Assembly (NCBI RefSeq): GCF_001662305.1
Contig: NZ_BDEP01000023.1
Span: forward strand, 1-41,075
Direction of reading: 5' to 3'
Origin: Halomonas caseinilytica
GTDB lineage: Bacteria; Pseudomonadota; Gammaproteobacteria; Pseudomonadales; Halomonadaceae
DNA: 41,075 nucleotides
Within the stretch, counting starts at the first letter, position 1, and every line of letters starts with the position of its first letter. Shown here piece after piece: positions 24,943 to 35,043 of this stretch. The notes under the pieces are model-generated. The model saw only the letters and a program-made list of their open reading frames with translations, had not been told where the DNA came from and searched no databases. A program made the position numbers and the translations under genes.

Positions 24943-26524
24943 CGCGCGCCTCCTCGGCCTTTTCGTCGTGCCGAGCCTCACGCTGGGCCCGTGGATCGAA
25001 GACGTCCACCGGCTGCACCAGCGTCGAGGTCTGCTTGCGACCACCGAACAGGCTTCCGCCACTGTCGCCACCATGGCAGCCATCACCAAAGCTGAACCCA
25101 CAGCCACCGCGTTCGGGGAAGGCATCGATGGCCTGCTCCCGATGGCTGGTGGGAATCACGAAACGGTCCTCGTAATCGGCAATGGCCAGGTAGCGATACA
25201 TCTCCTCGACCTGGGCCTCGTCAAGCTCGACCTCGTCGAGCACCGTGACATCCGACTGTCCTTCGACATGCTTGCCTCGCATGTAGAGACGCATGGCCAT
25301 CAGTCGCTTCAACGCCAGGACCACGGGGGCCTCCTCACCGGCGGTGAGCAGGTTGGCCAGGTATCTAACCGGGATGCGCAGCGACTCGATCTTCGGCAGT
25401 ACGCCGTCGAACTCGACCTTGCCCGCCTCGGCGGCGGCTTGGATCGGCGACAGCGGCGGCACGTACCAGACCATCGGAAGGGTGCGATACTCGGGGTGCA
25501 GCGGCAATGCCAGGCCCCACTCCATGGCCAGCTTGTAGACTGGGCTTTCCTGGGCCGCCTTGATCACGTTGTCGGCAACACCGTCCTGGCGAGCCTGGGC
25601 GATCACCTCAGGATCATGGGGATCGAGGAAGATGTCGCGCTGACGATGATAGAGATTCCGCTCGTCCGGGGTACTCGCCACTTCCTCGATACGGTCCGCA
25701 TCATAGAGCAGCACGCCCAGATAGCGGATACGGCCCACGCACGTCTCGGAACAGACGGTCGGCTGCCCCGCCTCGATACGTGGGTAGCAGAAGATGCACT
25801 TCTCGGACTTGCCACTCTTCCAGTTGTAATAGATTTTCTTGTAGGGACAGCCCGAGATGCACATCCGCCAGCCACGGCACTTGTCCTGATCGATCAGCAC
25901 GATGCCGTCCTCCTCGCGCTTGTAAATCGCCCCGCTGGGACAGGACGCCACGCAGGTGGGGTTCAGGCAGTGCTCGCATAGCCGCGGCAGATACATCATG
26001 AAGGTGTTTTCGAACTGGCCGTAGATATCGGCCTGCACCTGATCGAAGTTGGCATCGCGGCGCCGCTTGGCGAACTCGGTGCCAAGGATCTCTTCCCAGT
26101 TGGGCCCCCATTCGATCTTATTCATGCGCTGGCCGGAAATCAGCGAACGCGGTCGAGCCACGGGCTGATGCTCGCCCTGTCCGGCGGTATGCAGATGCTG
26201 GTAGTCGAAGGTGAACGGCTCGTAGTAGTCGTCGATTTCCGGCAGATCCGGATTGGCAAAGATGTTCGCCAGTACCCGCCATTTGCCACCGATGTGCGGC
26301 TCGATATGGCCGTCCGTGCGACGCAGCCAACCGCCGCGCCACTTCGCCTGGTTCTCCCACTCCTTGGGGTAGCCGATACCGGGCTTGGTCTCGACATTGT
26401 TGAACCAGGCATACTCGACCCCCTCGCGGCTGGTCCAGACGTTCTTGCAGGTCACCGAGCAAGTATGGCAGCCGATGCACTTGTCGAGATTCAGGACCAT
26501 GCCGACCTGAGAACGAATCTTCAT
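24935..26524 (-). CDS. narH: Respiratory nitrate reductase beta (Fe-S) subunit
   Basis: A 529-residue electron-transfer subunit (512 in E. coli) with four cysteine clusters. CIGCHTCSVTCKN is at about residues 17-29, LCEHCLNPTCVASCPSG near 183-199, and KCRGWRMCISGCPYKKIYYN near 214-233, where Trp replaces one Cys and marks the [3Fe-4S] cluster. EKCIFC with C-x3-C is near 240-265. It sits between NarG and NarI electrically. The ATG overlaps the narG stop (ATGA). The last 50 residues are Gly- and charge-rich (GGCGFSFGDG) and longer than in enterics. Confidence 0.97.
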   Translation of the reverse strand: MKIRSQVGMVLNLDKCIGCHTCSVTCKNVWTSREGVEYAWFNNVETKPGIGYPKEWENQAKWRGGWLRRTDGHIEPHIGGKWRVLANIFANPDLPEIDDYYEPFTFDYQHLHTAGQGEHQPVARPRSLISGQRMNKIEWGPNWEEILGTEFAKRRRDANFDQVQADIYGQFENTFMMYLPRLCEHCLNPTCVASCPSGAIYKREEDGIVLIDQDKCRGWRMCISGCPYKKIYYNWKSGKSEKCIFCYPRIEAGQPTVCSETCVGRIRYLGVLLYDADRIEEVASTPDERNLYHRQRDIFLDPHDPEVIAQARQDGVADNVIKAAQESPVYKLAMEWGLALPLHPEYRTLPMVWYVPPLSPIQAAAEAGKVEFDGVLPKIESLRIPVRYLANLLTAGEEAPVVLALKRLMAMRLYMRGKHVEGQSDVTVLDEVELDEAQVEEMYRYLAIADYEDRFVIPTSHREQAIDAFPERGGCGFSFGDGCHGGDSGGSLFGGRKQTSTLVQPVDVFDPRAQREARHDEKAEEARDD

Positions 26525-29500
26525 TTTACGGCCTCCTGCTGATCATCGTTGCCCTCTCCGTCCAGCCAATCGATGCGTTTCATCTTGCGCACGATGACGA
26601 ACTCGTCCCGGTTGGAACCGACGGTACCGTAGTAGTTGAAGCCATAGGACAGCTGCGCATAGCCGCCGATCATGTGGGTCGGCTTGGGACAGACACGCGT
26701 GACCGAGTTGTGGATCCCCCCTCGGGTCCCGGTCACCTCCGACCCCGGGACATTCAGGATGCGTTCCTGAGCGTGGTACATCATCACCATGCCGTTCTTG
26801 ACCCGCTGGCTGACCACGGCCCGGGCCGTAATGGCGCCGTTGGCGTTGTAGAGCTCGAGCCAGTCGTTGTCCTCGACACCGATCGACCGGGCGTCATCCT
26901 CGGACAGCCAGACGATGGGGCCACCCCGTGACAGGGTCTGCATCAGCAGGTTGTCGCTGTAGGTGGAATGGATCCCCCACTTCTGGTGCGGGGTGATCCA
27001 GTTCAGGGCGATTTCCGGGTTGCCGTTGCCCTTAGGCGCCGCCACGCTGGCCATCGCCTTGGTATCGATCGGTGGTCGATAGACCAGCAGGCTCTCGCCG
27101 AACGCACGCATCCAGGCATGATCCTGATAGAACTGCTGGCGACCGCTGACGGTGCGCCAGGGAATCAGCTCGTGGACATTGGTATAGCCAGCGTTGTAGG
27201 AGACATGTTCGTCCTCCAGCCCGGACCAGGTCGGGCTGGAAATGATCTTGCGCGGCTGGGCGACCACATCGCGAAAACGGATCTTCTCTTCTTCCTTGGG
27301 CTCGGCAAGATGCTTGTGATCGCGACCGGTGACCTTCGAGAGCGCCTCCCAGGCCCTTACCGCCACTTGGCCGTTGGTCTCCGGCGCCAGCGACAGAATC
27401 ACCTCGGCGGCATCGATGGCCGACTCGATGCGCGGTCGTCCCTTGGCCGCTCCTACCGATTTCACGCGATTGAGCTTGCCAAGCAGCTCGACTTCCCGCT
27501 CGGTCTGCCAGTTGATTCCCTTGCCGCCATTTCCCAGGCTGTCGAGCAATGGTCCCAGGGAGGTAAAGCGCTCATAGGTGGCCGGATAGTCACGCTTGAC
27601 CTCGATCAGTGACGGCATGGTCCGGCCGGGTATCGGGTCACATTCACCACGCTTCCAGTCCTTGACCTCCGGCTGAGCCAGCTCGGCGGGAGAATCATGC
27701 TGCAGAGGCAAGGTGACCAGGTCGGTTTCCTGGCCCAGATGACCCACGCAGGCCTTGGAGAACGCCTTGGCGATGCCCTTGTAGATGTCCCAGTCGCTGC
27801 GCGACTCCCAGGCCGGATCGGTGGCCGCCGTCAGCGGATGGATGAAGGGGTGCATGTCCGAGGTATTGAGATCGTCCTTCTCGTACCAGGTGGCCGTGGG
27901 CAGCACGATGTCCGAATACAGGCAGGTCGTGGACATCCGGAAATCCAGGGTCACCAGCAGGTCGAGCTTGCCTTCCGTTGCCTCGTCGCGCCATACGACC
28001 TCCTCCGGTTTGGGGCCACCTCCCTCGCCCAGATCCTTGCCCTGGATGCCGTGGCGGGTGCCCAGCAGATACTTGAGCATGTACTCATGCCCCTTGCCGG
28101 AACTGCCCAGCAGGTTGGAGCGCCAGATGAACATGTTGCGCGGAATGTTCTGGGGATCGTCCGGGTCCTCGGCGGCAAAACGCAACGTGCCGGCCTTGAG
28201 TTGGTCGACGACATAGTCGGCGCAGGACTGCCCCGCCTCGGCGGCCTTGCCGGCCAGCGACAGCGGATTGGTGGCAAGCTGTGGCGCCGAAGGCAACCAG
28301 CCCATGCGCTCGGCACGCACATTGAAGTCGATCAGGCTGCCACGGTAGTCGGCCGGATTGGCCAGCGGTGAGAGGATCTCCTTGATCTCGAGCTTTTCGT
28401 AACGCCACTGAGAGGAATGGTTATAGAAGAAGGAGGTGGAGTTCATCTGTCGTGGCGGACGCTGCCAATCCAGCCCGAAGGCCAGCGGCAGCCAGCCGGT
28501 CTGCGGGCGCAGCTTTTCCTGGCCGACGTAATGGGCCCATCCACCACCGCTCTGGCCAACACAACCGCACATGATCAGCATGTTGATCAGGCCACGGTAA
28601 TTCATGTCCATGTGGTACCAGTGGTTCATCCCGGCACCGACGATGATCATGGAGCGACCCCGGGTCTTGTCGGCATTATCGGCGAACTCCCGGGCAATGC
28701 GCAGGCACTGCTCGGCGGGGACGCCGGTGATCTTCTCCTGCCAGGCTGGGGTATAAGGCTTGACCTGATCGAAAGCGGTCGCACCATCATCCTCCCCCTC
28801 GTGCTCGCCGAACCCACGGTCGATCCCATAGTTGGCGCACATCAGGTCGAAGACCGTGACCGCCAGCACTTCGCGGCCGGAGGCCAGCGTCAACCGCTTG
28901 GCCGGCAGGCAATGGAACAACAGCTCGTTGCTCGGCCCGGAACTCTGGACATGGTCGAAATGCTCACGGGCAATGCCGCCGAAATAGGGAAACGCGACCC
29001 TCGCGACCGTCTCGCCGGTCTTGGCTAGGCTCAACAAGGGACGGATGTCATTGCCCTGGGCATCGCGTGGCTCGAGATTCCACTTGCCGTCTTCTCCGCC
29101 ACCCTCTCCCCAGCGAAAACCGATCGACCCGCGTGGCACGACGAGGCGGTCGCTCAACTCGTCCCAGGCCACGACTTTCCACTCGGGATTGTTGTCCTGC
29201 CCGAGGTTGTCCTCGAAGTCACCGGCGCGCAATTGCTTGCCGGGCATGTAGCTGCCATCCTCGCGCTCTTCGAGCTCGACCAGGCAGGCCATGTCGGTAT
29301 AGCGACGCACATAGTCGGTGAAATAGGCGCTCGGATTGTCGAGATGGAATTCCTTGAGAATCACGTGGCCCATGGCCATGGCCAGTGCCGCATCGGTCCC
29401 CTGCTTGGCGGACAGCCACTCATCGGTAAGCTTGGAAACCTCGGCGTAGTCCGGGGTCACCGAGACGGTCTTGGTGCCCTTGTAACGGACTTCGGTGAAG

Positions 29501-30300
29501 AAGTGAGCGTCCGGGGTGCGGGTCTGGGGCACATTGGACCCCCAGGCGATGATGTAACCCGAGTTGTACCAGTCGGCGGATTCCGGCACATCGGTCTGCT
29601 CGCCCCAGGTCTGCGGGCTGGCCGGCGGCAGGTCGCAATACCAGTCGTAGAAGCTCATGCAGACGCCGCCGATCAGTGACAGATAGCGACTGCCGGCCGC
29701 ATAGGAGACCATCGACATGGCAGGAATCGGCGAGAAGCCGATGATCCGGTCCGGCCCGTACTGCTTGGCCGTGTAGACGTTGGCGGCGCCGATCAACCCA
29801 TTGACCTCGTCCCAGTCGGCGCGCACGAAACCGCCCATGCCCCGAGCCTGCTTGTACTGCCTGGTGCGAGCCGGATCCTCGACAATCGACGCCCAGGCAT
29901 CCACCGCATCGCCATGTTCGGCCAGCGCCTCCCGCCATAGCTTGAGCAACGGCTTGCGGATCAATGGATACTTCAAACGGTTGGCGCTGTAGATGTACCA
30001 GGAATAGCTGGCCCCACGCGGACACCCCCTGGGCTCATGATTGGGCAGGTCGGGCCGGGTACGCGGATAGTCGGTCTGCTGAGTCTCCCAGGTGACCAGT
30101 CCATTCTTGACGTAGATCTTCCAACTGCATGAGCCGGTGCAGTTCACCCCATGCGTGGAGCGCACCACCTTGTCGTGCTGCCAGCGCTGTCGATAACTGT
30201 TCTCCCAGTCCCGGGCTTCCTCGCGCAGTTCTCCGTGATCATTGGCGAAAGGAACTCGGGTCTTGCGAAAGAAGCTCAGCCGATCAATGAAATGGCTCAT
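26521..30300 (-). CDS. narG: Respiratory nitrate reductase alpha (molybdenum) subunit
   Basis: A 1259-residue catalytic subunit (1247 in E. coli) that reduces nitrate to nitrite in the cytoplasm. The FS0 cluster motif HGVNCTGSCSWK (His, Cys, Cys at about residues 50, 54, 58) is present with a fourth Cys in EPRGCPRGA (about 93). The molybdenum Asp ligand lies in MSFYDWYCDLPPASPQTWGE (about residues 215-234). Several bis-MGD binding segments follow. There is no twin-arginine leader, as expected for NarG, which stays inside. GGAGA precedes ATG 30300. It is the first gene of the narGHJI-ppiC(-nnrS) operon, divergent from narXL across 305 bases. Confidence 0.97.
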   Translation of the reverse strand: MSHFIDRLSFFRKTRVPFANDHGELREEARDWENSYRQRWQHDKVVRSTHGVNCTGSCSWKIYVKNGLVTWETQQTDYPRTRPDLPNHEPRGCPRGASYSWYIYSANRLKYPLIRKPLLKLWREALAEHGDAVDAWASIVEDPARTRQYKQARGMGGFVRADWDEVNGLIGAANVYTAKQYGPDRIIGFSPIPAMSMVSYAAGSRYLSLIGGVCMSFYDWYCDLPPASPQTWGEQTDVPESADWYNSGYIIAWGSNVPQTRTPDAHFFTEVRYKGTKTVSVTPDYAEVSKLTDEWLSAKQGTDAALAMAMGHVILKEFHLDNPSAYFTDYVRRYTDMACLVELEEREDGSYMPGKQLRAGDFEDNLGQDNNPEWKVVAWDELSDRLVVPRGSIGFRWGEGGGEDGKWNLEPRDAQGNDIRPLLSLAKTGETVARVAFPYFGGIAREHFDHVQSSGPSNELLFHCLPAKRLTLASGREVLAVTVFDLMCANYGIDRGFGEHEGEDDGATAFDQVKPYTPAWQEKITGVPAEQCLRIAREFADNADKTRGRSMIIVGAGMNHWYHMDMNYRGLINMLIMCGCVGQSGGGWAHYVGQEKLRPQTGWLPLAFGLDWQRPPRQMNSTSFFYNHSSQWRYEKLEIKEILSPLANPADYRGSLIDFNVRAERMGWLPSAPQLATNPLSLAGKAAEAGQSCADYVVDQLKAGTLRFAAEDPDDPQNIPRNMFIWRSNLLGSSGKGHEYMLKYLLGTRHGIQGKDLGEGGGPKPEEVVWRDEATEGKLDLLVTLDFRMSTTCLYSDIVLPTATWYEKDDLNTSDMHPFIHPLTAATDPAWESRSDWDIYKGIAKAFSKACVGHLGQETDLVTLPLQHDSPAELAQPEVKDWKRGECDPIPGRTMPSLIEVKRDYPATYERFTSLGPLLDSLGNGGKGINWQTEREVELLGKLNRVKSVGAAKGRPRIESAIDAAEVILSLAPETNGQVAVRAWEALSKVTGRDHKHLAEPKEEEKIRFRDVVAQPRKIISSPTWSGLEDEHVSYNAGYTNVHELIPWRTVSGRQQFYQDHAWMRAFGESLLVYRPPIDTKAMASVAAPKGNGNPEIALNWITPHQKWGIHSTYSDNLLMQTLSRGGPIVWLSEDDARSIGVEDNDWLELYNANGAITARAVVSQRVKNGMVMMYHAQERILNVPGSEVTGTRGGIHNSVTRVCPKPTHMIGGYAQLSYGFNYYGTVGSNRDEFVIVRKMKRIDWLDGEGNDDQQEAVK

Positions 30301-30605
30301 GGTGGCTCTCCAGGCTCCGCGAAATCAGCATGTCCGCCACGCCAGGTGGTCACGGTCATGCCGGCGTGGACATCGTTAGCTAGTAGGATTCTGGGCGATC
30401 ACACCACCAATTACTGCCCGATTACCTCCATATCGTCCGCGACTACCTCCAAGGAGATAGAAGGCACCTCCTCGATGGGCGCAGCGATAATGCGTGGGCA
30501 CGGATGCCGAAGAAAGGAACAGCCGATAGACCTGACTTGGAGAGGCATCGACAGCCCACTAAGGTATAGTGGCGTTCCTGTTCAACGTTGCCTTTCGGAG
30601 TCCCG
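30301..30605. promoter_or_regulatory. Divergent narG / narX control region
   Basis: This 305-base gap serves narG (- strand) and narX (+ strand). It has several TACCTCC heptamers (30423-30429 and 30444-30450) and a 7-2-7 dyad annotated separately. I see no convincing TTGAT-N4-ATCAA box for FNR/ANR in it. A TATAGT at about 30567-30572 is a possible narX -10 with no clear -35. Confidence 0.5.
30444..30459. promoter_or_regulatory. NarL-like 7-2-7 dyad in the narG control region
   Basis: TACCTCC-AA-GGAGATA: two inverted heptamers separated by two bases, the arrangement known for NarL/NarP binding (heptamer consensus TACYYMT). Both arms deviate by one or two bases. A very similar dyad with the same AA centre precedes narK, which strengthens the call. 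Confidence 0.55.
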
Positions 30606-32462
30606 ATGAAACTGCTGCAACGCTCCCTGGCGGCCCGCATCACGGCTTCGTTGCTGACAATCAGCCTCATGGCATTGATCAGCATCGCCATGACCGTGTG
30701 GATGGCCGGGAGCAGCCGAGGGGATGCCGACGCCATCAACTGGGCCGGCTCATTGCGCCTTAACACCTACCAGTTGATCACGGCCTTGCAGCGTTACCAG
30801 CATGAGCCTGAGGATGCACAACGCCAGCATGTGATAGCGCTGGCAGAACGCTTCACCGACCGCTTGGACAATCCACGATTGATGGGCTCCCTGCCGACGA
30901 CCGATGAGCCTCGAATACAGGCCCGTCACCAGCAGCTCGAGCACCACTGGCGGGAGCAGCTTGCCCCTCGGATCGCCTCTGTCTTCAATGATGATGCTGA
31001 GGTCGCCCGGCTCATCGATGAGCTGGAAGACCAGAAGAGCGCCATCGATCACCTGGTTTCGTTGCTCGAGCGCAACAGCGAGATCAAGTTCCAGCGCCTC
31101 GAGCTGCTGCAGATCTTCTTTCTGGCGCTGACGGTCATGGTCGTCGTCATCGCCCTCTACGACATCCGCCACAACCTGGTACGCCCGCTGCGCCAGCTGG
31201 TCGTACTGGCGCGGGAAACCAGCCGGCACAATTTCACTCATCGTAGTCAATTGCAGGGTGGCGACGAACTGGCCCTGCTCGGCCGCGCCATGGATACCAT
31301 GACCGCGGAGCTTGGCACCAGTTATGCGAAACTCCAGGATCGTGTATCGCGCAAGAAACAAGAACTGGCCCGCAGCAATGCGGCCATGCAGATTCTCCAT
31401 GACGGCAGCCGAGCCCTCTACGGTGGCGGCAATGATCTCTGCACCAGCGCCGCCCCCATGTTGCGTCGCCTGGAGAAGCTGCTCGATATCGGCCCTATCG
31501 GATTCTCGCTGCACGACCCCTTCGACCAGCGTGACGTCCCCATCCTCACCACGCATTCACCGCACCGCCCCACCTACTGTCGCGACCAGAACTGCCAGGC
31601 CTGCCTGCTCGAGCCCAGCCCCGAGGCATTCACCGAGAAGGGAGAAGCAAGACTCGAGTGCCTGACGCTACCCGTGAGCGTCGGCGATACCCTGCTCGGT
31701 ACCCTGAAGGTTCACTACGCCGCCGATCTCGGCCTTACCGACAGCACTCGACGCCTGCTCAATGCCCTGACCGATCAGCTTGCCACAGCGGTCTATCTGC
31801 AGAGACGCATCGAGCAGCAGCAACAGGTGACGTTGATGAACGAGCGCACGATCATCGCACGTGAATTGCACGATTCCCTGGCTCAGTCACTGTCCTACCT
31901 CAAGATCCAAGTCACTCGCCTGGAACGCATGCAGGGCAAGGGGCTGTCCCCACAGGACCAGGCCCCCGTCTTCGACGAGCTACGCACCGGACTGGACAGC
32001 GCCTACCGCCAGCTACGCGAGCTGCTCACGACCTTCCGACTGCGCCTCGACGGCACGAGCCTGCAGAGCACCCTGAGTCAGACCGTCGCGGAATTCAGCG
32101 ATCGTCTGGGCTTTGCCGTGGAACTCGATTTCGACGTGCCTCCACAGTTGCTCAATCCCAACGAAGAGATCCATGTACTCCAGGTCGTGCGCGAGGCCCT
32201 GGCCAATATCCTCAAGCACGCACATGCCCGCTGGGCCAGCGTCACGGTACATTTCACCCAGTCTCGCCTGAGTGTCATCATCGCGGACGATGGCATCGGC
32301 CTGGAGAGCGCGGCCTCGCCCCCCATGCACCATGGCCTGGTGATCATGCACGATCGCGCCGAGACCCTGGGAGGCAAGCTCCAGGTGCGCCGGCGCGGTG
32401 GCGGCGGTACCCTCGTCACTCTCGTCTTCACCCCACAGACGGCACGGCTGATCGCGCAATAG
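30606..32462 (+). CDS. narX: Nitrate/nitrite sensor histidine kinase
   Basis: A 618-residue membrane sensor. TM1 is at about residues 10-32, followed by a periplasmic domain that opens with the P-box for nitrate/nitrite binding (DAINWAGSLRLNTYQL, about 43-58). TM2 is near 165-190, then HAMP and a central region with a Cys cluster (YCRDQNCQACLLEP, near 335-350). The HisKA_3 dimerisation domain has RELHDSLAQSLSYLK (phospho-His near 422), then the ATPase domain (REALANILKHAHA, ADDGIGL and a GGGGTLVTL end). It phosphorylates NarL. ATG 30606 has GGAG upstream. narL follows after 37 bases. Confidence 0.95.
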   Translation: MKLLQRSLAARITASLLTISLMALISIAMTVWMAGSSRGDADAINWAGSLRLNTYQLITALQRYQHEPEDAQRQHVIALAERFTDRLDNPRLMGSLPTTDEPRIQARHQQLEHHWREQLAPRIASVFNDDAEVARLIDELEDQKSAIDHLVSLLERNSEIKFQRLELLQIFFLALTVMVVVIALYDIRHNLVRPLRQLVVLARETSRHNFTHRSQLQGGDELALLGRAMDTMTAELGTSYAKLQDRVSRKKQELARSNAAMQILHDGSRALYGGGNDLCTSAAPMLRRLEKLLDIGPIGFSLHDPFDQRDVPILTTHSPHRPTYCRDQNCQACLLEPSPEAFTEKGEARLECLTLPVSVGDTLLGTLKVHYAADLGLTDSTRRLLNALTDQLATAVYLQRRIEQQQQVTLMNERTIIARELHDSLAQSLSYLKIQVTRLERMQGKGLSPQDQAPVFDELRTGLDSAYRQLRELLTTFRLRLDGTSLQSTLSQTVAEFSDRLGFAVELDFDVPPQLLNPNEEIHVLQVVREALANILKHAHARWASVTVHFTQSRLSVIIADDGIGLESAASPPMHHGLVIMHDRAETLGGKLQVRRRGGGGTLVTLVFTPQTARLIAQ

Positions 32463-32499
32463 CCACCTGGCGTCATTGACCAGCAAGAGACCCACAAGG

Positions 32500-33156
32500 A
32501 TGCCCCACTCCGACACCGCCCGTATCCTGATCATCGACGACCATCCGCTGCTGCGCCGCGGTGTGATCCAACTGCTCGAGCTCGAGGACGATCTGATGCT
32601 CGTCGGCGAGGCGGGCACGCCGGCAGAGGGGCTACGCCTGGCCGACGAGCGCGACCCTGATCTGATCCTGCTCGACCTCAACATGCCCGACATGGATGGC
32701 ATCGCCACCCTCAAGCAGCTACGCCATAACGAGTTCGCCGGGCGCATCGTGATCTTCACCGTCTCCGACCACGAGGAGGATGTGGTCGCTGCCCTTCAGG
32801 CTGGCGCCGATGGCTATCTGCTCAAGGACATGGACCCGGACGACATGCTGCACCAGCTACGCCAGGCCGCACTGGGTCGCATGGTGATCAGCGACAGCCT
32901 TGCCTCGCTGCTCGCTGAGGCACTGCGCAACCAGAAGAGCCAGCCCGTCGCGCCCGACATTCACAGCCTGACCCAGCGCGAGAAGGAGATTCTGCGAGAA
33001 CTGGCCGAAGGACTGTCCAACAAGCTGATCGCCCGTCGACTCGACATCACGGAGGGCACGGTCAAGGTACACGTCAAGCATCTGCTCAAGAAGCTCAATC
33101 TACGCTCGCGCGTCGAAGCGGCGGTATGGGCCGTGCAGGAAGGACTCGATAGATAG
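32500..33156 (+). CDS. narL: Nitrate/nitrite response regulator
   Basis: A 218-residue response regulator, partner of NarX. The receiver domain carries DDHPLLRRG (acidic pocket), the phospho-Asp in LILLDLNMPDMDG (about residue 59), Thr in IFTVSD and Lys in GYLLKDM. The C-terminal LuxR/NarL helix-turn-helix reads LTQREKEILRELAEGLSNKL then TEGTVKVHVKHLLKKLNLRSR. It should bind the TACYYMT-like heptamers upstream of narK and narG. The ribosome binding site before ATG 32500 is weak (AAGG next to the ATG), so translation may be coupled to narX. Confidence 0.95.
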   Translation: MPHSDTARILIIDDHPLLRRGVIQLLELEDDLMLVGEAGTPAEGLRLADERDPDLILLDLNMPDMDGIATLKQLRHNEFAGRIVIFTVSDHEEDVVAALQAGADGYLLKDMDPDDMLHQLRQAALGRMVISDSLASLLAEALRNQKSQPVAPDIHSLTQREKEILRELAEGLSNKLIARRLDITEGTVKVHVKHLLKKLNLRSRVEAAVWAVQEGLDR

Positions 33157-33390
33157 AGCGAAATACCTCCGATGATCCAACGCGCCCTCTCAGGCCCGCT
33201 CCACACCGAAGCGAGGCATCCAACTCATTGATATCCCTAAAAAGCGATCCCCCCTCGCGCTACCCACAAGGAGGTATCCAGCCGATTTAACGCCTTTCGG
33301 AACGCATTTCTCTGGTCCCATCTCCGACGTATCTTTCCCAACGAAGCCCCTCGTGGGGTCCATCGTGAAATGCCAAGGGGAAGATGCACC
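33157..33390 (+). promoter_or_regulatory. narK control region with NarL-like and FNR/ANR-like sites
   Basis: Seen in order: a TACCTCC heptamer (33164-33170), a candidate FNR/ANR box TTGAT-N4-CTAAA (33228-33241, 8 of 10 consensus positions), and a 7-2-7 NarL-like dyad (33261-33276, listed separately). This combination fits oxygen-plus-nitrate control of narK. The transcription start is not evident. Confidence 0.5.
33261..33276. promoter_or_regulatory. NarL-like 7-2-7 dyad upstream of narK
   Basis: TACCCAC-AA-GGAGGTA: each arm matches six of seven positions of the NarL heptamer TACYYMT, in inverted orientation with a two-base centre. It lies 115 bases before the narK start. Confidence 0.65.
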
Positions 33391-35043
33391 ATGGGCCGAG
33401 AAAGCGTCGATGCTACCCGCAAGTCAGGCGAGCAAGACCTTCCATCCAAGGGTGGGAAAATCAACGCCGACATCGAACACTGGGATGTCGAGGATACGAC
33501 CTTCTGGGAGACCGTCGGAAACCGAGTCGCCAATCGCAATCTGTGGATTTCCATTCCCAGTCTGGCGATGGGGTTTGCCATCTGGATGATGTGGGGAATG
33601 ATCACCACTCAGATGCAGAATCTGGGCTTTCCCTTCACGGTCGATCAACTCTTCACCCTGACCGCCATCGGTGGGCTATCCGGTGCCACCCTGCGGATTC
33701 CCGCCTCCTTCATGATCCGCATCGCCGGTGGTCGCAACACGATTTTCCTGACGACCACCCTGCTGATGGTTCCTGCATTGGGGACCGGCCTTGCCCTGAT
33801 GAATCCGCATACTCCCTTCTGGGTCTTTCAAGCCCTGGCGCTGCTCTCGGGCATCGGTGGCGGCAATTTCGCCTGCTCGATGAGCAACATCTCGACCTTC
33901 TTCCCGAAATCACAGCAAGGCTATGCGTTGGGCATGAACGCTGGACTGGGCAACTTCGGTGTCACCACCATGCAGGTCTTGATTCCCTTGGTGATGACCG
34001 CGGGCCTGTTCGGCGCTCTCGCCGGCGCCCCCATGCCACTGAAAAGCGCCAGCGGGACACTGATCGGACGCATCGAAGCCGGCACCGATACCTGGATACA
34101 GAACGCGGGCCTGATCTGGGTGGTATTTCTGCTTCCCCTGGCCTTCGCCTGCTGGTTCGGCATGAACAACCTGCGCACCATCACCCCGCAACCAGGCACT
34201 CCGGCATCGGCCTTCGGCAAGATACTCGGCTTCTATGGCGTGGGCATCGCTACCTCGGTCGTGGGCGTGCTGGCCCTCGGCTGGCTCAGCATGTGGATTG
34301 CCTTGCCGATCACCATCCTGCTGACGCTCGCCGCGCTGCGCTCACTGCCCGGCCATGTCAAACCGGCCATCCAGCAGCAGTTCTCCATCTTCTCCAACAA
34401 GCACACCTGGTCGATGACGGTGCTCTATATCCTCACCTTCGGATCTTTCATCGGCTTTTCCGCCGCCTTGCCCCTCTCCATCAACGTCATCTTCGGCAAC
34501 ATGATGGAAGTGGCCGCCGATGGCAGCCTGACCCGTGTGCCCAACCCGGAAGCGCCCAGCGCCCTGACCTGGTCCTGGATGGGCGCCTTCGTGGGCGCCC
34601 TGATCCGCCCCGTAGGCGGCTGGATTTCCGACAAGGTCGGCGGCTCCATCGTCACCCAGATCATCTCCGCCGTCATGGTGGTGGCCTCCATCGCAACCGG
34701 CTACGTGATGATGCTGGCCTACAACGCCACCGACCCGAACCAGTATTTCTGGATATTTTTGGCACTGTTCATCGTGATGTTCGCGGCCAGCGGCATCGGC
34801 AACGGTTCCACCTTCCGAAGTATCGGCGTGATATTCGATACCCAGCAGAAAGGTCCCGTGCTGGGGTGGAGCTCGGCGATTGCCGCCTATGGGGCCTTCA
34901 TCGCCCCACAAGTGATAGGCGGACAGATCAAGGCCGGCACACCCGAGCTCGCCATGTACGGCTTCGCCGTTTTCTATGCACTCTGTCTGGTGGTGAACTG
35001 GTGGTTCTACCTGCGCGGCAACGCCTACGTGAAAAATCCCTGA
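33391..35043 (+). CDS. narK2: Nitrate/nitrite transporter, NarK2-like
   Basis: About 550 residues, a nitrate/nitrite porter of the major facilitator superfamily with twelve predicted helices. Nitrate-signature segments are present: GIGGGNFACSMSNISTFFP with AGLGNFGVTTMQ near residues 155-195, and AASGIGNGSTFRSIGVIF near the end. The large loops and an N-terminal polar extension (about 45 residues) make it longer than the 468-residue Pseudomonas NarK2. Start ATG 33391 follows AAGGGGA; an in-frame ATG-like start at 33370 is less likely. NarK2-type carriers exchange nitrate for nitrite. The assignment to antiport rather than symport rests on family resemblance. Confidence 0.85.
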   Translation: MGRESVDATRKSGEQDLPSKGGKINADIEHWDVEDTTFWETVGNRVANRNLWISIPSLAMGFAIWMMWGMITTQMQNLGFPFTVDQLFTLTAIGGLSGATLRIPASFMIRIAGGRNTIFLTTTLLMVPALGTGLALMNPHTPFWVFQALALLSGIGGGNFACSMSNISTFFPKSQQGYALGMNAGLGNFGVTTMQVLIPLVMTAGLFGALAGAPMPLKSASGTLIGRIEAGTDTWIQNAGLIWVVFLLPLAFACWFGMNNLRTITPQPGTPASAFGKILGFYGVGIATSVVGVLALGWLSMWIALPITILLTLAALRSLPGHVKPAIQQQFSIFSNKHTWSMTVLYILTFGSFIGFSAALPLSINVIFGNMMEVAADGSLTRVPNPEAPSALTWSWMGAFVGALIRPVGGWISDKVGGSIVTQIISAVMVVASIATGYVMMLAYNATDPNQYFWIFLALFIVMFAASGIGNGSTFRSIGVIFDTQQKGPVLGWSSAIAAYGAFIAPQVIGGQIKAGTPELAMYGFAVFYALCLVVNWWFYLRGNAYVKNP

